64,000 bases of DNA, from positions 1-64,000 of the forward strand of contig NZ_JBHLWI010000032.1 of the NCBI RefSeq assembly GCF_042432905.1, in the 5' to 3' direction. Source of the stretch: Fontibacter flavus. Lineage in GTDB: Bacteria; Bacteroidota; Bacteroidia; Cytophagales; Cyclobacteriaceae. The notes under the pieces are model-generated. The model was not told the origin of the DNA, searched no databases, and saw nothing but the letters and a program-made list of their open reading frames with translations. The first letter of the stretch is position 1. Each line of letters opens with the position of its first letter. Positions 16,589 through 25,579 of the stretch are shown one piece after another. The translations under genes and the position numbers were made by a program.

Positions 16589-17950
16589 ATGAAGTACACA
16601 GGATTTTATTGGATTTTAACATTCTTTTTGATCTCTATACAGGCATTTTCACAAAATGACACTTTGCCGGAGTCTGGCAAAAAGAAAATTTTCACTTTTA
16701 AAATCGATGACAATATAGACCCTCGGATGAACCGAAGGGTGAAATTAGCCCTTGAGGATGCGGAAAATAAAGGCGCTGACATGATCATCATCGAAATGGA
16801 CACCTACGGTGGGGCTGTAAACGATGCCGACGATATCAGAACCATGATTCTGGAAACAAAAACACCAATCCATGTTTGGATCAATAAAGATGCAGCATCA
16901 GCAGGAGCATTGATTTCTATAGCCTGTGACAGTATTTATATGGCCCCAGGAGGAAGTATAGGTGCTGCCACAGTAGTGATGGGAGGAGGTGGAGAGGCTG
17001 CTCCAGATAAATACCAATCTTATATGCGCTCGATGATGCGCAGTACTGCTGAAGCAAAAGGAAGAGACCCCAAAATAGCTGAAGCCATGGTGGATGAAAA
17101 CCTGGAAGTCGAAGGAGTTTCCGCAAAAGGTTCTGTCATCACTTTTTCTGTCTCTGAAGCCATTGCCAACGGATTCTGCGAAGGACAGGTTAATTCTATA
17201 GCTGAAGTGATCGAAATACAGGGAGTCGACAACTTTGAAATCCTCGAATATGAAAGTTCCAATGTGGAAAGTATCATTGCATTCTTTCTCAATCCGGCTG
17301 TCAGTGGCTTTTTGATTTTGGTGATTTTCGCAGGTATTTACTTTGAAATTCAAACTCCTGGCGTAGGTTTTCCCTTAGCCGCATCTTTGACCGCCATTGT
17401 CTTATATTTCATCCCATATTACCTCACCGGCCTTGCCCAAAACTGGGAAATAGCGGTTTTCATAGCCGGCTGTATCCTCCTATTGGTAGAAATATTTCTG
17501 ATTCCAGGTTTTGGGGTGTTTGGTATCCTAGGGATTGCCGGCATCCTGACAGGGCTGACCTTGGGAATGATCCCAAATGACGCCTTTGACTTTACTTTCG
17601 TACCCTCCGGTGAGTTATTTGTAGCCTTATTGACCGTTATTCTTGCCGCTATCGCCGCAATTGGATTGATCTTCTTTTTTGCTCCCAAAGTAAACCAATG
17701 GAAGGCTTTCAGCAGCATCGCTCTTGCCACTACCCAGAGAAGAGACGAAGGCTACACTTCCACTTCCTACCAGGATGGCCTTTTGGGAAAAGAAGGTATT
17801 GCCCATACCCGCTTGATGCCAAGCGGCAAAGTCCTGATTGAAGATGAAATCTATGATGCCTATTCTAGAGGAGAATTTATTGACAAGGGAGAAGCAATCA
17901 AAGTTATCAGTACGGAAGGCACTTCTCTGAAAGTAAAAAAATCTTCTTGA
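16589..17950 (+). CDS. NfeD-family membrane serine protease
   Basis: A 453-residue long-form NfeD protein. The start at 16589 is preferred because a signal peptide (ending QAFSQ) follows at once; a start 48 bases earlier is possible. The N-terminal ClpP-like protease domain contains DAASAGALIS with the predicted nucleophilic Ser and MAPGGSIGAA downstream; the catalytic Lys is expected in the GVSAKGSVITF segment. About four to five membrane helices follow (roughly residues 235-370), then a soluble OB-fold domain (GLLGKEGIAHTRLMPSGKV). Characterised homologues of this family cleave stomatin-like membrane proteins; no stomatin/SPFH gene lies next to it here. It is followed by the hemoglobin gene on the same strand after 148 bases. 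Confidence 0.88.
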   Translation: MKYTGFYWILTFFLISIQAFSQNDTLPESGKKKIFTFKIDDNIDPRMNRRVKLALEDAENKGADMIIIEMDTYGGAVNDADDIRTMILETKTPIHVWINKDAASAGALISIACDSIYMAPGGSIGAATVVMGGGGEAAPDKYQSYMRSMMRSTAEAKGRDPKIAEAMVDENLEVEGVSAKGSVITFSVSEAIANGFCEGQVNSIAEVIEIQGVDNFEILEYESSNVESIIAFFLNPAVSGFLILVIFAGIYFEIQTPGVGFPLAASLTAIVLYFIPYYLTGLAQNWEIAVFIAGCILLLVEIFLIPGFGVFGILGIAGILTGLTLGMIPNDAFDFTFVPSGELFVALLTVILAAIAAIGLIFFFAPKVNQWKAFSSIALATTQRRDEGYTSTSYQDGLLGKEGIAHTRLMPSGKVLIEDEIYDAYSRGEFIDKGEAIKVISTEGTSLKVKKSS

Positions 17951-18098
17951 AAAAATCCGTCTACAATTCATCCTCGAGAAGAGATGTGTTGTGGTTGGAA
18001 AAAACGAATACTATTATCAAACCAAGACTGACCTTGCCTTTCACGTAAATATTCCCGAATGCTTCAGGCAATTCAAATTTTCAATTTATTTTCGTGTC

Positions 18099-18473
18099 AT
18101 GAATTCCAATACCTCCATATACGAAGCAGTAGGCGAAGCGAAAATCAAAGAGATGGTTCATCACTTTTACCAGAAAGTGTCCCAAACCCCCGAACTGCGA
18201 AAGCTATATCCCGAAGAAGATCTCGAACCGGCAGAGGAGAGATTATTTTTATTTCTCATCCATGTCTTTGGAGGGCCCCATACTTATCTGGAAAAGCGAG
18301 GCCATCCTATGCTAAGACGCAGGCATTTTCAATGGGCCATTGATGATAAAATGAGAAATGTATGGCTGGACTGCATGTCCCACGCGATGGATCAAATAGA
18401 ATTGGACACCAATACCAGGGAAGCCATGATGGGCTATTTTATCAAAGTGGCTAACCACATGATCAACCAATAA
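18099..18473 (+). CDS. Group II (trHbO-type) truncated hemoglobin
   Basis: A 124-residue heme protein. The start at 18099 removes an implausible 36-residue leader and begins at the conserved MNSNTSIYEAVGEAKI. Visible globin features are Tyr24 (B10) in HHFYQKV, proximal His76 (F8) in the GHPMLRRRH motif and Trp89 (G8) in RNVWLDCM; the G8 Trp marks group II. Expected roles are oxygen or NO/peroxide chemistry in the cytoplasm. It ends one base before the ATG of plsC and so heads a tightly coupled run (hemoglobin, PlsC, GatC, TPR membrane protein). The coupling to lipid and tRNA genes may be only operonic convenience. Confidence 0.9.
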   Translation: MNSNTSIYEAVGEAKIKEMVHHFYQKVSQTPELRKLYPEEDLEPAEERLFLFLIHVFGGPHTYLEKRGHPMLRRRHFQWAIDDKMRNVWLDCMSHAMDQIELDTNTREAMMGYFIKVANHMINQ

Positions 18474-18474
18474 G

Positions 18475-19239
18475 ATGTACCTGTTCAGAAGGATTTATTC
18501 CATTTACGCATTTCTGGTCTTTATGATCACTTTCCTGATCCTGTTCCCAATGTTTTTGATAGCAGCATGGGTTCCGGGCTGGGAAAGATATGGCAGGAAA
18601 GTCAATCAGTTTTGGGCAAAGTCCTATTTCTTATTGATATTCAAACCTGTAATCATAGAAGGCAAGCAATATATCAAAAAAGGACAGCCTTATGTATTTG
18701 CCGCCAATCACTTTTCCTATATGGATATCGCCATGATGGGATTGATTCCAGGTGATGTGGTATTCATCGGTAAAAGCTCCATTAGAAAAGTCCCACTTTT
18801 TGGCTATTACTTCAAAAAACTACATATCGCAGTAGACAGGTCATCAGTCAAAAGCAGGGCAGAAGTTTTTTTAAGAGCAAAAAAAGCCATCAGCAATGGA
18901 AGCAGTATTGTGATTTTCCCAGAGGGAGGTATTACAACCGGTGAACCACCCCACATGAACCGATTCAAAGATGGCGCTTTTAGCATGGCCATAGATAAAC
19001 AAATACCTCTGATTCCTGTCACCTTATCATATAATCATTTAATTTTGCCGGATGACGGGAAATTCCTGTTACATTTCAAAAAGGGGAAAATTGTCTTTCA
19101 TGAACCTTTGGAAACAAAAAATATGACTTCCAAAGACCTTGTATCACTCAGAGAATCCTGCTACAATATTATTCAGGATCAACTTTGGGAAGACAATCAT
19201 TTACCCGGTCATGAAAAGACAAAACTGAAGACATCATGA
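18475..19239 (+). CDS. plsC: 1-acyl-sn-glycerol-3-phosphate acyltransferase
   Basis: Membrane-bound acyltransferase (254 residues) that makes phosphatidic acid from lysophosphatidic acid in phospholipid synthesis. An N-terminal hydrophobic segment (about residues 9-33) anchors it. The catalytic HX4D motif is NHFSYMD (His79, Asp84), and the acceptor-binding motif FPEGG lies at 148-152. The closing segment has a basic tail. Its stop overlaps the start of gatC by four bases (ATGA), indicating translational coupling. Paralogues may exist elsewhere, so the symbol denotes the family. Confidence 0.92.
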   Translation: MYLFRRIYSIYAFLVFMITFLILFPMFLIAAWVPGWERYGRKVNQFWAKSYFLLIFKPVIIEGKQYIKKGQPYVFAANHFSYMDIAMMGLIPGDVVFIGKSSIRKVPLFGYYFKKLHIAVDRSSVKSRAEVFLRAKKAISNGSSIVIFPEGGITTGEPPHMNRFKDGAFSMAIDKQIPLIPVTLSYNHLILPDDGKFLLHFKKGKIVFHEPLETKNMTSKDLVSLRESCYNIIQDQLWEDNHLPGHEKTKLKTS

Positions 19240-19523
19240 AAATAGATTTAAATACTGTAAAAAAAATTGCCCATTTGGGAAGATTGGAGTTTGACGAAAA
19301 AGGCGCAGAAAAAATCCAACAGGATATGACCCAAATCCTGGACTGGGTAGAGCAACTCAATGAAGTGGACACAGAGGGTGTTGAACCCATCACCACCATG
19401 TCCTCCGAGGTTAATGTGCTAAGAGAAGATGTGGTCGGAGAGCACCTGTCTCACGACAAAGGACTCCTCAATGCGCCTCAAAAGGATTCCGACTATTTCA
19501 GGGTACCTAAGGTTCTGGAATAA
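19236..19523 (+). CDS. gatC: Asp-tRNA(Asn)/Glu-tRNA(Gln) amidotransferase subunit C
   Basis: The 95-residue small subunit of the GatCAB complex, which converts misacylated Glu-tRNA(Gln) and/or Asp-tRNA(Asn) to the amide forms. The N-terminal VKKIAHLGRLEF helix, central EQLNEVDTEGVEP linker and the C-terminal YFRVPKVLE tail are typical of the family. GatA and GatB are not in the window, so the subunits are encoded at separate loci. It overlaps plsC by four bases and the next gene by one base. Confidence 0.93.
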   Translation: MKIDLNTVKKIAHLGRLEFDEKGAEKIQQDMTQILDWVEQLNEVDTEGVEPITTMSSEVNVLREDVVGEHLSHDKGLLNAPQKDSDYFRVPKVLE

Positions 19524-22330
19524 TGCCGAACAGACAGGTACAAAAAATTGAAAATTTAATCTTTAAAACGCTTCCTATGGTGCTCAGTGTCATAGGAAGT
19601 ATTTTGCTTTTGATGGTTTATTTTTTCTGGAAAGATGGTCATATGCCCATCATTCCTGGGCTTTTCACCGAAACCACCTCTGTACCCATCAGTTTTGCAC
19701 AGATTGTTTCAGAAATTATCCCCATCGAGATGGATAATTTTCTGGTATTCCAATCATTTGAATCCCTACCTCCGCTAGTTTTTCCTTGGGTCAGTATCTT
19801 GTATGGTGCAATCATTTGGTTGTTATTTAATCTTGGACTTGCTCTGATCAGTGCCTTGAAAAAAATGTACTTTATCGCTGCAGCGGCCTTTACAATTTTT
19901 CTTTTGACTTTCAGCGGCATCAATGGGCTAAATATCGGAGGTATTGCCAGCAACTATGCCCTTATCGGCTTGATGACAGGTTCTTTGGTTCCCGTAATCT
20001 TCATTTCCTTTTTTTCACCACATTGGTATCTATGGAAAAGATTATTAATCATTCTTCTGGTCAGTTCCACTACGCTTTTTAGCCTTAAAAACTTTTCAGA
20101 TATCCACGAGCCTTGGTTATGGTTGGCTGAACATGCTACTTTTCCTGCAACCATTCTTTCCGCATTGTTCCTCCTTCATATTGGCCATGCTATCATCTCA
20201 GGAACTGCGGTCATACTGATTCATCTCAACAAAGGAACCGGCATCAAGATTTCCTGGCACCTAATAGTTATCTTTCTTATTTACTTTCTTCTGCTTGTTT
20301 TCACTTTCCTTTCCCTCACAGGGGAAGTCAATCTGCCATTCCCTACCATCCCTCCCATCATCCTGATGCTGTTAGCTGGCGGATTGGGATATACTGTTGT
20401 CAAACTGAAAATCGAACAAACCGAGCAGGCATTCGACATCCCTTTGGTAGGAAAGAGCTTTTATTGGATCGGCTTTGCCTTTACCGTATTCACCTGGGGA
20501 AAAGCTGGTTTTTCAGGTAATCAACCCCTGTTTGATCTCTTCAACCATTTATTTATATATGGACAACTTGCACTGAGCCTGCTCTTCTTTCTTTACCTGA
20601 TGGCTAACTTTTCTCAAGTCATCAATTCAGGTAAAGACATTGAAAAAGTTATTTTCACCCCAAAATTCTTTGCTTATTTCCATATGAGAATTGGGGCAGT
20701 CATGGGCTTGGTGATCCTTACAGTCTATGCAGATGCTGTTATCGGTGTTCAGCTCAGCACAGCCAGTATCAATAACGATGCAGACTATTACTATCAGAGC
20801 AACAAACCTTTGGAGGCTTCTATCCTTTATGAAAACAGCTGGATGCAATACAGGCGAAACCAAAAAGCCAAAAATGCCGCTGCCCATCTCCGATTTCAGC
20901 TTAAGGAACCTTCCCAAGCTGTAGAACATCTGATTGAGAGTTTTGATTATGCCCCAAGTGTACCGAATATCCTTTTGCTAAGCGCAACCTTGCATAGACA
21001 GGACAAGGTTTTTGATGCTTTATTTTATCTGGAAAAAGGATTGGAAATTTTCCCAAACAATCCCTATCTGTGGAATAACCTGGCACTGCTTTACTCTAAA
21101 CTGAACCGACCTCAAGATGCTTTGGAAAGTTTAGCAAATCTTCCGACTTCCAACGAAGCATCCCAAGCAAATCTATTAGGCCTACAGGTCAAACATAACA
21201 TAGTCTTATCAGAAGAAACCAACATCCCAGATGATCTGATTTTCAAAATCAATTACCTTACCTTAGCCAATAAGCAGGGAAATTACGCGCCATTTACACT
21301 TGATACATATAATTTACCTGAAAATTACCATCTCAAGACTTCCATCCTGCGCAATCAATGGAGTAACAAAATTGAAGGAAACCTAACAGCCGACCTTGCA
21401 TTATTGGACAGTTTAATTGCTCAGGAACAAATGAGTTATGAAGAGCGGAATTATAAAGAAACCCGCATCATCAGGACAATACAGAGCGGGTATATAAATG
21501 AAAGTTTGAAATATCTGAACGGCATGGCCCAAGCCTATCCCAATTCAGCAGGCTATTACCATTCACTTGCTTCGAAGATATTGGTCGGCCAATTGGACTT
21601 TCAAAAAGCAGCCATTGATTTATTGGTAGCTGTGGAAAGAGGCTTTGAAAATTTTCAGCCCTTCCATTTGGCTGTTTTGTACTTCGGAGATAAGCAAGCA
21701 GAGGCGGTGGGGATCAACAGAAAATTTGAAGTTCCTTTTCCAATCTGGATGGATTGGGATGAAACCGGCAGATTAGTATCAAACCACCAAACCCGTTTTT
21801 GGAGCTCAGTATCCAAACTCCATCAAATGCTTCCTGACCAGTTTATGGAGGCATTGGAAAACATTGAAGAACCGCTTCTGAAAGCGGAGTGGGCACTTTA
21901 CCTGATGAAACACAAGTTGCATTGGCTGGACAATGCCAAATTTGAAATAGTAAAAACCACCATTTTAACTCATATACCTGAAACCTGGACAGCTGAAGAG
22001 TTGGATGCTTGGTTTTCTTTTGTCCATCAAGGACAAGATCAATTACCTACTAAGATTCAGGAAGTCCTTCAACCCTGTCGGGGATTGGACAGAAATGCCT
22101 ATTGGGCACCTTTGGTCTGGAAAAAAGTGAAAGAAGAGCCGGATGAGCTTAACAAATATGAAATATTACAGGAAGCCATCCAATTCAATCAAGACCCCAG
22201 GTTATGGATTGCTTATGTGAAACAAAGCAGAAAAGTAGGTCTTGAAAGTTATGGTAGCAATGCCCTGATGACGATGCAGGGCTGGCTGAGTCCTGCCCAG
22301 ATAGACCGGCTTCAAATGGAAAACTTCTAA
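19523..22330 (+). CDS. Large integral membrane protein with C-terminal TPR region
   Basis: A 935-residue protein. Roughly residues 15-410 contain about ten hydrophobic segments. From about 425 the sequence becomes soluble and helical, with tetratricopeptide-like repeats (for example a stretch with DALFYLEKGLEIFPNNPYLW and the following NNLALLYSKLNRPQDALESL). No catalytic motif is seen. The start codon overlaps the gatC stop (TAATG), so translation is coupled. Architecture suggests a membrane scaffold or envelope assembly factor with the TPR part probably in the periplasm or cytoplasm; topology was not resolved. I do not recognise a named family. Confidence 0.75.
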   Translation: MPNRQVQKIENLIFKTLPMVLSVIGSILLLMVYFFWKDGHMPIIPGLFTETTSVPISFAQIVSEIIPIEMDNFLVFQSFESLPPLVFPWVSILYGAIIWLLFNLGLALISALKKMYFIAAAAFTIFLLTFSGINGLNIGGIASNYALIGLMTGSLVPVIFISFFSPHWYLWKRLLIILLVSSTTLFSLKNFSDIHEPWLWLAEHATFPATILSALFLLHIGHAIISGTAVILIHLNKGTGIKISWHLIVIFLIYFLLLVFTFLSLTGEVNLPFPTIPPIILMLLAGGLGYTVVKLKIEQTEQAFDIPLVGKSFYWIGFAFTVFTWGKAGFSGNQPLFDLFNHLFIYGQLALSLLFFLYLMANFSQVINSGKDIEKVIFTPKFFAYFHMRIGAVMGLVILTVYADAVIGVQLSTASINNDADYYYQSNKPLEASILYENSWMQYRRNQKAKNAAAHLRFQLKEPSQAVEHLIESFDYAPSVPNILLLSATLHRQDKVFDALFYLEKGLEIFPNNPYLWNNLALLYSKLNRPQDALESLANLPTSNEASQANLLGLQVKHNIVLSEETNIPDDLIFKINYLTLANKQGNYAPFTLDTYNLPENYHLKTSILRNQWSNKIEGNLTADLALLDSLIAQEQMSYEERNYKETRIIRTIQSGYINESLKYLNGMAQAYPNSAGYYHSLASKILVGQLDFQKAAIDLLVAVERGFENFQPFHLAVLYFGDKQAEAVGINRKFEVPFPIWMDWDETGRLVSNHQTRFWSSVSKLHQMLPDQFMEALENIEEPLLKAEWALYLMKHKLHWLDNAKFEIVKTTILTHIPETWTAEELDAWFSFVHQGQDQLPTKIQEVLQPCRGLDRNAYWAPLVWKKVKEEPDELNKYEILQEAIQFNQDPRLWIAYVKQSRKVGLESYGSNALMTMQGWLSPAQIDRLQMENF

Positions 22331-22407
22331 CCATAAAAAGCGTTAAATGACCTAATAACTTTTCCTTAAGTTCTTTTTCTCTTAAATTCAGCAAAAATTA
22401 TTCTCCG

Positions 22408-23130
22408 ATGAAAAAAATCATAGAAACCAAGGATATCCAAAAAACCTACATTATGGGAGCTGAACAGGTCAGGGCTCTGAGGTCAGTATCCATTACCATC
22501 AATAAGGGTGAATATGTAGCGTTCATGGGGCCATCCGGTTCAGGAAAATCCACCCTTATGAATATCATCGGCTGTTTGGATACGCCAACTGCAGGTACTT
22601 ATATCCTGAACGACAAGGATGTGAGTGATATGACTGAAAACGAACTCGCAGAAGTGAGGAACAAAGAAATCGGTTTTGTCTTTCAGACTTTTAATTTGCT
22701 TCCTAGAGCCTCTTGCCTTGAAAATGTTGCCCTTCCTTTAATATATGCCGGATATAACAAAACAGACCGTGAAGAAAAGGCCTTTGAAGCCTTAGACAGC
22801 GTGGGATTGGGAGACAGGGTCCATCATAAGCCAAATGAACTTTCAGGTGGTCAACGTCAAAGAGTGGCTATCGCCCGGGCATTAGTAAACAATCCAAGTA
22901 TTATTCTAGCGGATGAGCCTACGGGTAACTTGGACTCCAAAACTTCCTATGACATTATGGAATTATTCCATGAGCTGCATCAGAAAGGGAACACCATTAT
23001 TATGGTAACCCACGAAGATGATATTGCCCATTATGCTCATAGGGTAGTCAGATTGAGAGACGGGTTAGTGGAATCTGATACCATCAATCCAAACCCGACA
23101 AGAGGTAGGACAGTTGAGGTAACAGAGTAA
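22408..23130 (+). CDS. ABC transporter ATP-binding protein, LolD/MacB-like
   Basis: A 240-residue ATPase subunit. Walker A GPSGSGKST (41-49), signature LSGGQ (145-149), Walker B IILADE (165-170) and the switch His in the VTHED motif are all present. Sequence character (ETKDIQKTYIMGAEQVRALR, EPTGNLDSKTS) matches the LolD/MacB/FtsE-like group that drives lipoprotein release or efflux with FtsX-type permeases. No permease gene is adjacent, so the partner must be encoded elsewhere. The final 15 residues form an extension beyond the nucleotide-binding domain. Confidence 0.9.
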   Translation: MKKIIETKDIQKTYIMGAEQVRALRSVSITINKGEYVAFMGPSGSGKSTLMNIIGCLDTPTAGTYILNDKDVSDMTENELAEVRNKEIGFVFQTFNLLPRASCLENVALPLIYAGYNKTDREEKAFEALDSVGLGDRVHHKPNELSGGQRQRVAIARALVNNPSIILADEPTGNLDSKTSYDIMELFHELHQKGNTIIMVTHEDDIAHYAHRVVRLRDGLVESDTINPNPTRGRTVEVTE

Positions 23131-23157
23131 AGGCCTAAGTATTTGAATTAGATTTAG

Positions 23158-23165
23158 TACTTTTG
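23158..23165 (+). promoter_or_regulatory. Bacteroidetes -7 element before cobalamin adenosyltransferase gene
   Basis: TACTTTTG matches TAnnTTTG exactly. Transcription would start near 23172, about 39 bases before the start codon at 23211. The -33 region is not a clear match. Confidence 0.5.
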
Positions 23166-23210
23166 TGCCAATAAGGGGGCTGCGATTATTTCACCCGTAA
23201 GAATTAAAAG

Positions 23211-23759
23211 ATGAAGATTTATACCAAAACAGGAGATACAGGTCAAACTTCTTTGCTCGGTGGAAGGAGAGTTTCCAAAGCACATCTGAGAATCGATGCC
23301 TATGGCACAGTAGATGAACTCAATAGCTTTATTGGCTTGCTTAGGGATCAAGAAATCAACCAAAAAAGAGAGGATTTACTGAAAGAAGTTCAGGACAGAC
23401 TTTTTACCATTGGCGCAACATTGGCAACAGAACCTGGAAAAGAAAATGTAAAAAAGCCGGATCTTCACGACGAGGATTTAGAAGTACTGGAAAAAGAAAT
23501 TGATGAAATGGAGTCAAAACTGCCTCCTTTAAGGCATTTTATTCTTCCAGGCGGCCATCAAGTGGTTTCCTTTTGTCATATTGCCAGAACGGTCTGCAGG
23601 AGAACGGAGCGTTGTGTCATTGACCTGATGGAAATTGAGCACGTAGATGAAATTATTGTAAAATATTTAAACAGGCTTTCAGATTATCTTTTTGTGCTGG
23701 GAAGACTGATTGCCCAGGAGTTAGGAGTTGAAGAAGTTACCTGGAAGCCAAGAATGTAA
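23211..23759 (+). CDS. Cob(I)yrinic acid a,c-diamide adenosyltransferase, PduO type
   Basis: A 182-residue PduO-type ATP:cob(I)alamin adenosyltransferase that makes adenosylcobalamin. The N-terminal ATP-binding stretch YTKTGDTGQTSLLGGRR (about residues 4-20), the DAYGTVDELNSFIG segment and the C-terminal RTVCRRTER and LNRLSDYLFVLGR motifs are those of the family. Length is normal. It functions as a trimer in the cytoplasm. Other cobalamin genes are not nearby. Confidence 0.93.
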   Translation: MKIYTKTGDTGQTSLLGGRRVSKAHLRIDAYGTVDELNSFIGLLRDQEINQKREDLLKEVQDRLFTIGATLATEPGKENVKKPDLHDEDLEVLEKEIDEMESKLPPLRHFILPGGHQVVSFCHIARTVCRRTERCVIDLMEIEHVDEIIVKYLNRLSDYLFVLGRLIAQELGVEEVTWKPRM

Positions 23760-23854
23760 TCAGATGAAATCGAGCATGATTCAGGACAACCATTAGAGTC
23801 TTGATTATCAACTATGCCAGATTCCATCTGACCTTTGAAAAAACACTATAACAG

Positions 23855-24922
23855 ATGAAAACCACTTTACAGATCAACATTACCAAAACCTCAAAATCAA
23901 GATTACAGGAAACAGATTTTGACAATTTGGTTTTTGGTAAATCCATCAGTGATCACATGTTTGTCGCAGACTATAAAAATGGTGAATGGACAGATTTGAG
24001 AATTGAACCTTATGCGCCGCTTCACCTGATGCCTGCCAATTCAACCTTGCATTATGGTCAGTCTATTTTTGAAGGCATGAAAGCCTATAAAAATGAAGCC
24101 GGTGAGGTATTGCTTTTCAGAGCCGACGCCAATCAAAAGCGCCTGAATGAATCTGCTGTAAGGATGTGTATCCCTGAGATTCCTGCTGAAATTTTCATGG
24201 AGGGCTTGACTACTTTGCTGGATTTAGACAGGGCATGGATCCCAAACAAACTTGGTCATTCCCTTTACATCCGCCCATTTATTTTTGCTACAGATGATTA
24301 CCTAGGAGTCAGACCGTCAGAAACTTATAAATTCATGATTTTCACCTGCCCGGTTGGAGACTATTATTCCAAGCCTGTGAGTGTAAAAGTAGAACAGAAA
24401 TACACCCGAGCTGCTGAAGGAGGTACTGGCTTCGCAAAGGCTGCAGGAAATTATGCCGCCTCTCTCTATCCTGCCCTTCAAGCCCAAAAACTAGGTTACG
24501 ATCAGTTGCTTTGGACAGATGGCAAGACACATCAAAACATAGAAGAAAGTGGTACCATGAATGTGATGTTCATGATTAATGATACGCTTATCACCGCTCC
24601 TACTCATACAGGAACCATCTTGAAAGGCATCACCCGCGACTCTGTCCTAAAAATTGCCAAAGAAATGGGATATACAGTAGAAGAAAGATTCCTGACGGTC
24701 AGTGAACTGGAAAATGCCCTGAAAAAAGGCGCTTTACAGGAGGCATTTGGGACCGGAACAGCTGCAACTATTGCCCATATCGCAACAATCCATGTCAATG
24801 GAACCGATTATGAGCTACCAGCTAAACCAAGCTATGCCTTCTCTCATCAGGTTTTGAAAAAACTCGATGATATCAAATATGGAAAAGTGGCAGATACCAG
24901 AGGCTGGATCATGAAATTTTAA
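23855..24922 (+). CDS. ilvE: Branched-chain amino acid aminotransferase
   Basis: PLP-dependent fold type IV aminotransferase (355 residues), catalysing the last step of Leu/Ile/Val synthesis or the first step of their degradation. Diagnostic stretches are FEGMKAYK (72-79), GGTGFAKAAGNYAAS (189-203) with the PLP-binding Lys195, and EAFGTGTAATI. The length and motif order fit the long BCAT-II (eukaryotic-like) subgroup rather than the shorter E. coli form. It is preceded by a 95-base gap and followed by a terminator. Confidence 0.93.
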   Translation: MKTTLQINITKTSKSRLQETDFDNLVFGKSISDHMFVADYKNGEWTDLRIEPYAPLHLMPANSTLHYGQSIFEGMKAYKNEAGEVLLFRADANQKRLNESAVRMCIPEIPAEIFMEGLTTLLDLDRAWIPNKLGHSLYIRPFIFATDDYLGVRPSETYKFMIFTCPVGDYYSKPVSVKVEQKYTRAAEGGTGFAKAAGNYAASLYPALQAQKLGYDQLLWTDGKTHQNIEESGTMNVMFMINDTLITAPTHTGTILKGITRDSVLKIAKEMGYTVEERFLTVSELENALKKGALQEAFGTGTAATIAHIATIHVNGTDYELPAKPSYAFSHQVLKKLDDIKYGKVADTRGWIMKF

Positions 24923-24939
24923 TATTTTAACATATACAT

Positions 24940-24968
24940 AAAAAACCATCCATTTAGGGTGGTTTTTT
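24940..24968 (+). terminator. Rho-independent terminator after ilvE
   Basis: Stem AAAAAACCATCC against GGGTGGTTTTTT (one G-T pair) around ATTTA, 18 bases after the stop codon. Adjacent A and T tracts also allow action on the opposite strand. Confidence 0.88.
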
Positions 24969-25002
24969 CGTTTATTTAGGAGTAAGTATAACCTTTAAGT
25001 CT

Positions 25003-25512
25003 ATGAAGTTTAATTTAAGCCTGATTTTCATTTTTACTTTTTTTCTAAGCCTGATAGCAAATCCTGTTTTTTCCCAAAAATTTATACTCCTACAAAAAGG
25101 CGCTAATCAAAAAACCAGGTTAAAATATGAAATCGGGGAAGATTTCACCTACAAATCCAAAGACATGGCATTTTATGTAACGGATAAAATTGTGGATATC
25201 AAGACCGATATTATTGTATTGACAGAAAATGTACTTCAACCTTCAGACATTGTGGCGGTAGATATCAGCAAAAAAGATCCCCGAAACTCCACCCTGAAAA
25301 ATCTCGGTTCGCTGGGCATGGGCGCTGGAGGATTATTTTTACTTGTCACCTCTGTCAATAGCTTATACCAAGAAGGTGATTTATCTACAGTAGGAAACTC
25401 CATTGGTTGGCCAATTGGTTTTTTCACAGCAGGTTTTATCATTTCAAAAATACAGTATAAGGAATTCAAACATAAGGGCAGAAATAAAATACAGTTGGTA
25501 CTGCTTTACTGA
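25003..25512 (+). CDS. Hypothetical exported protein
   Basis: A 169-residue protein with a signal peptide (about residues 1-24, ending VFSQ). The N-terminal half of the mature protein is beta-rich with TDKIVDIKTDIIVLTENV. Two hydrophobic segments follow (about residues 100-120 and 128-146) separated by a short hydrophilic turn. I do not recognise a named family. It is a single gene between the ilvE terminator and prfB. Confidence 0.6.
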   Translation: MKFNLSLIFIFTFFLSLIANPVFSQKFILLQKGANQKTRLKYEIGEDFTYKSKDMAFYVTDKIVDIKTDIIVLTENVLQPSDIVAVDISKKDPRNSTLKNLGSLGMGAGGLFLLVTSVNSLYQEGDLSTVGNSIGWPIGFFTAGFIISKIQYKEFKHKGRNKIQLVLLY

Positions 25513-25579
25513 GATTGAAAAGAAATAGGTTTAGACCATAATTTTTCCGAATTTTGCACCTCGAAAAACAAAATAATTT

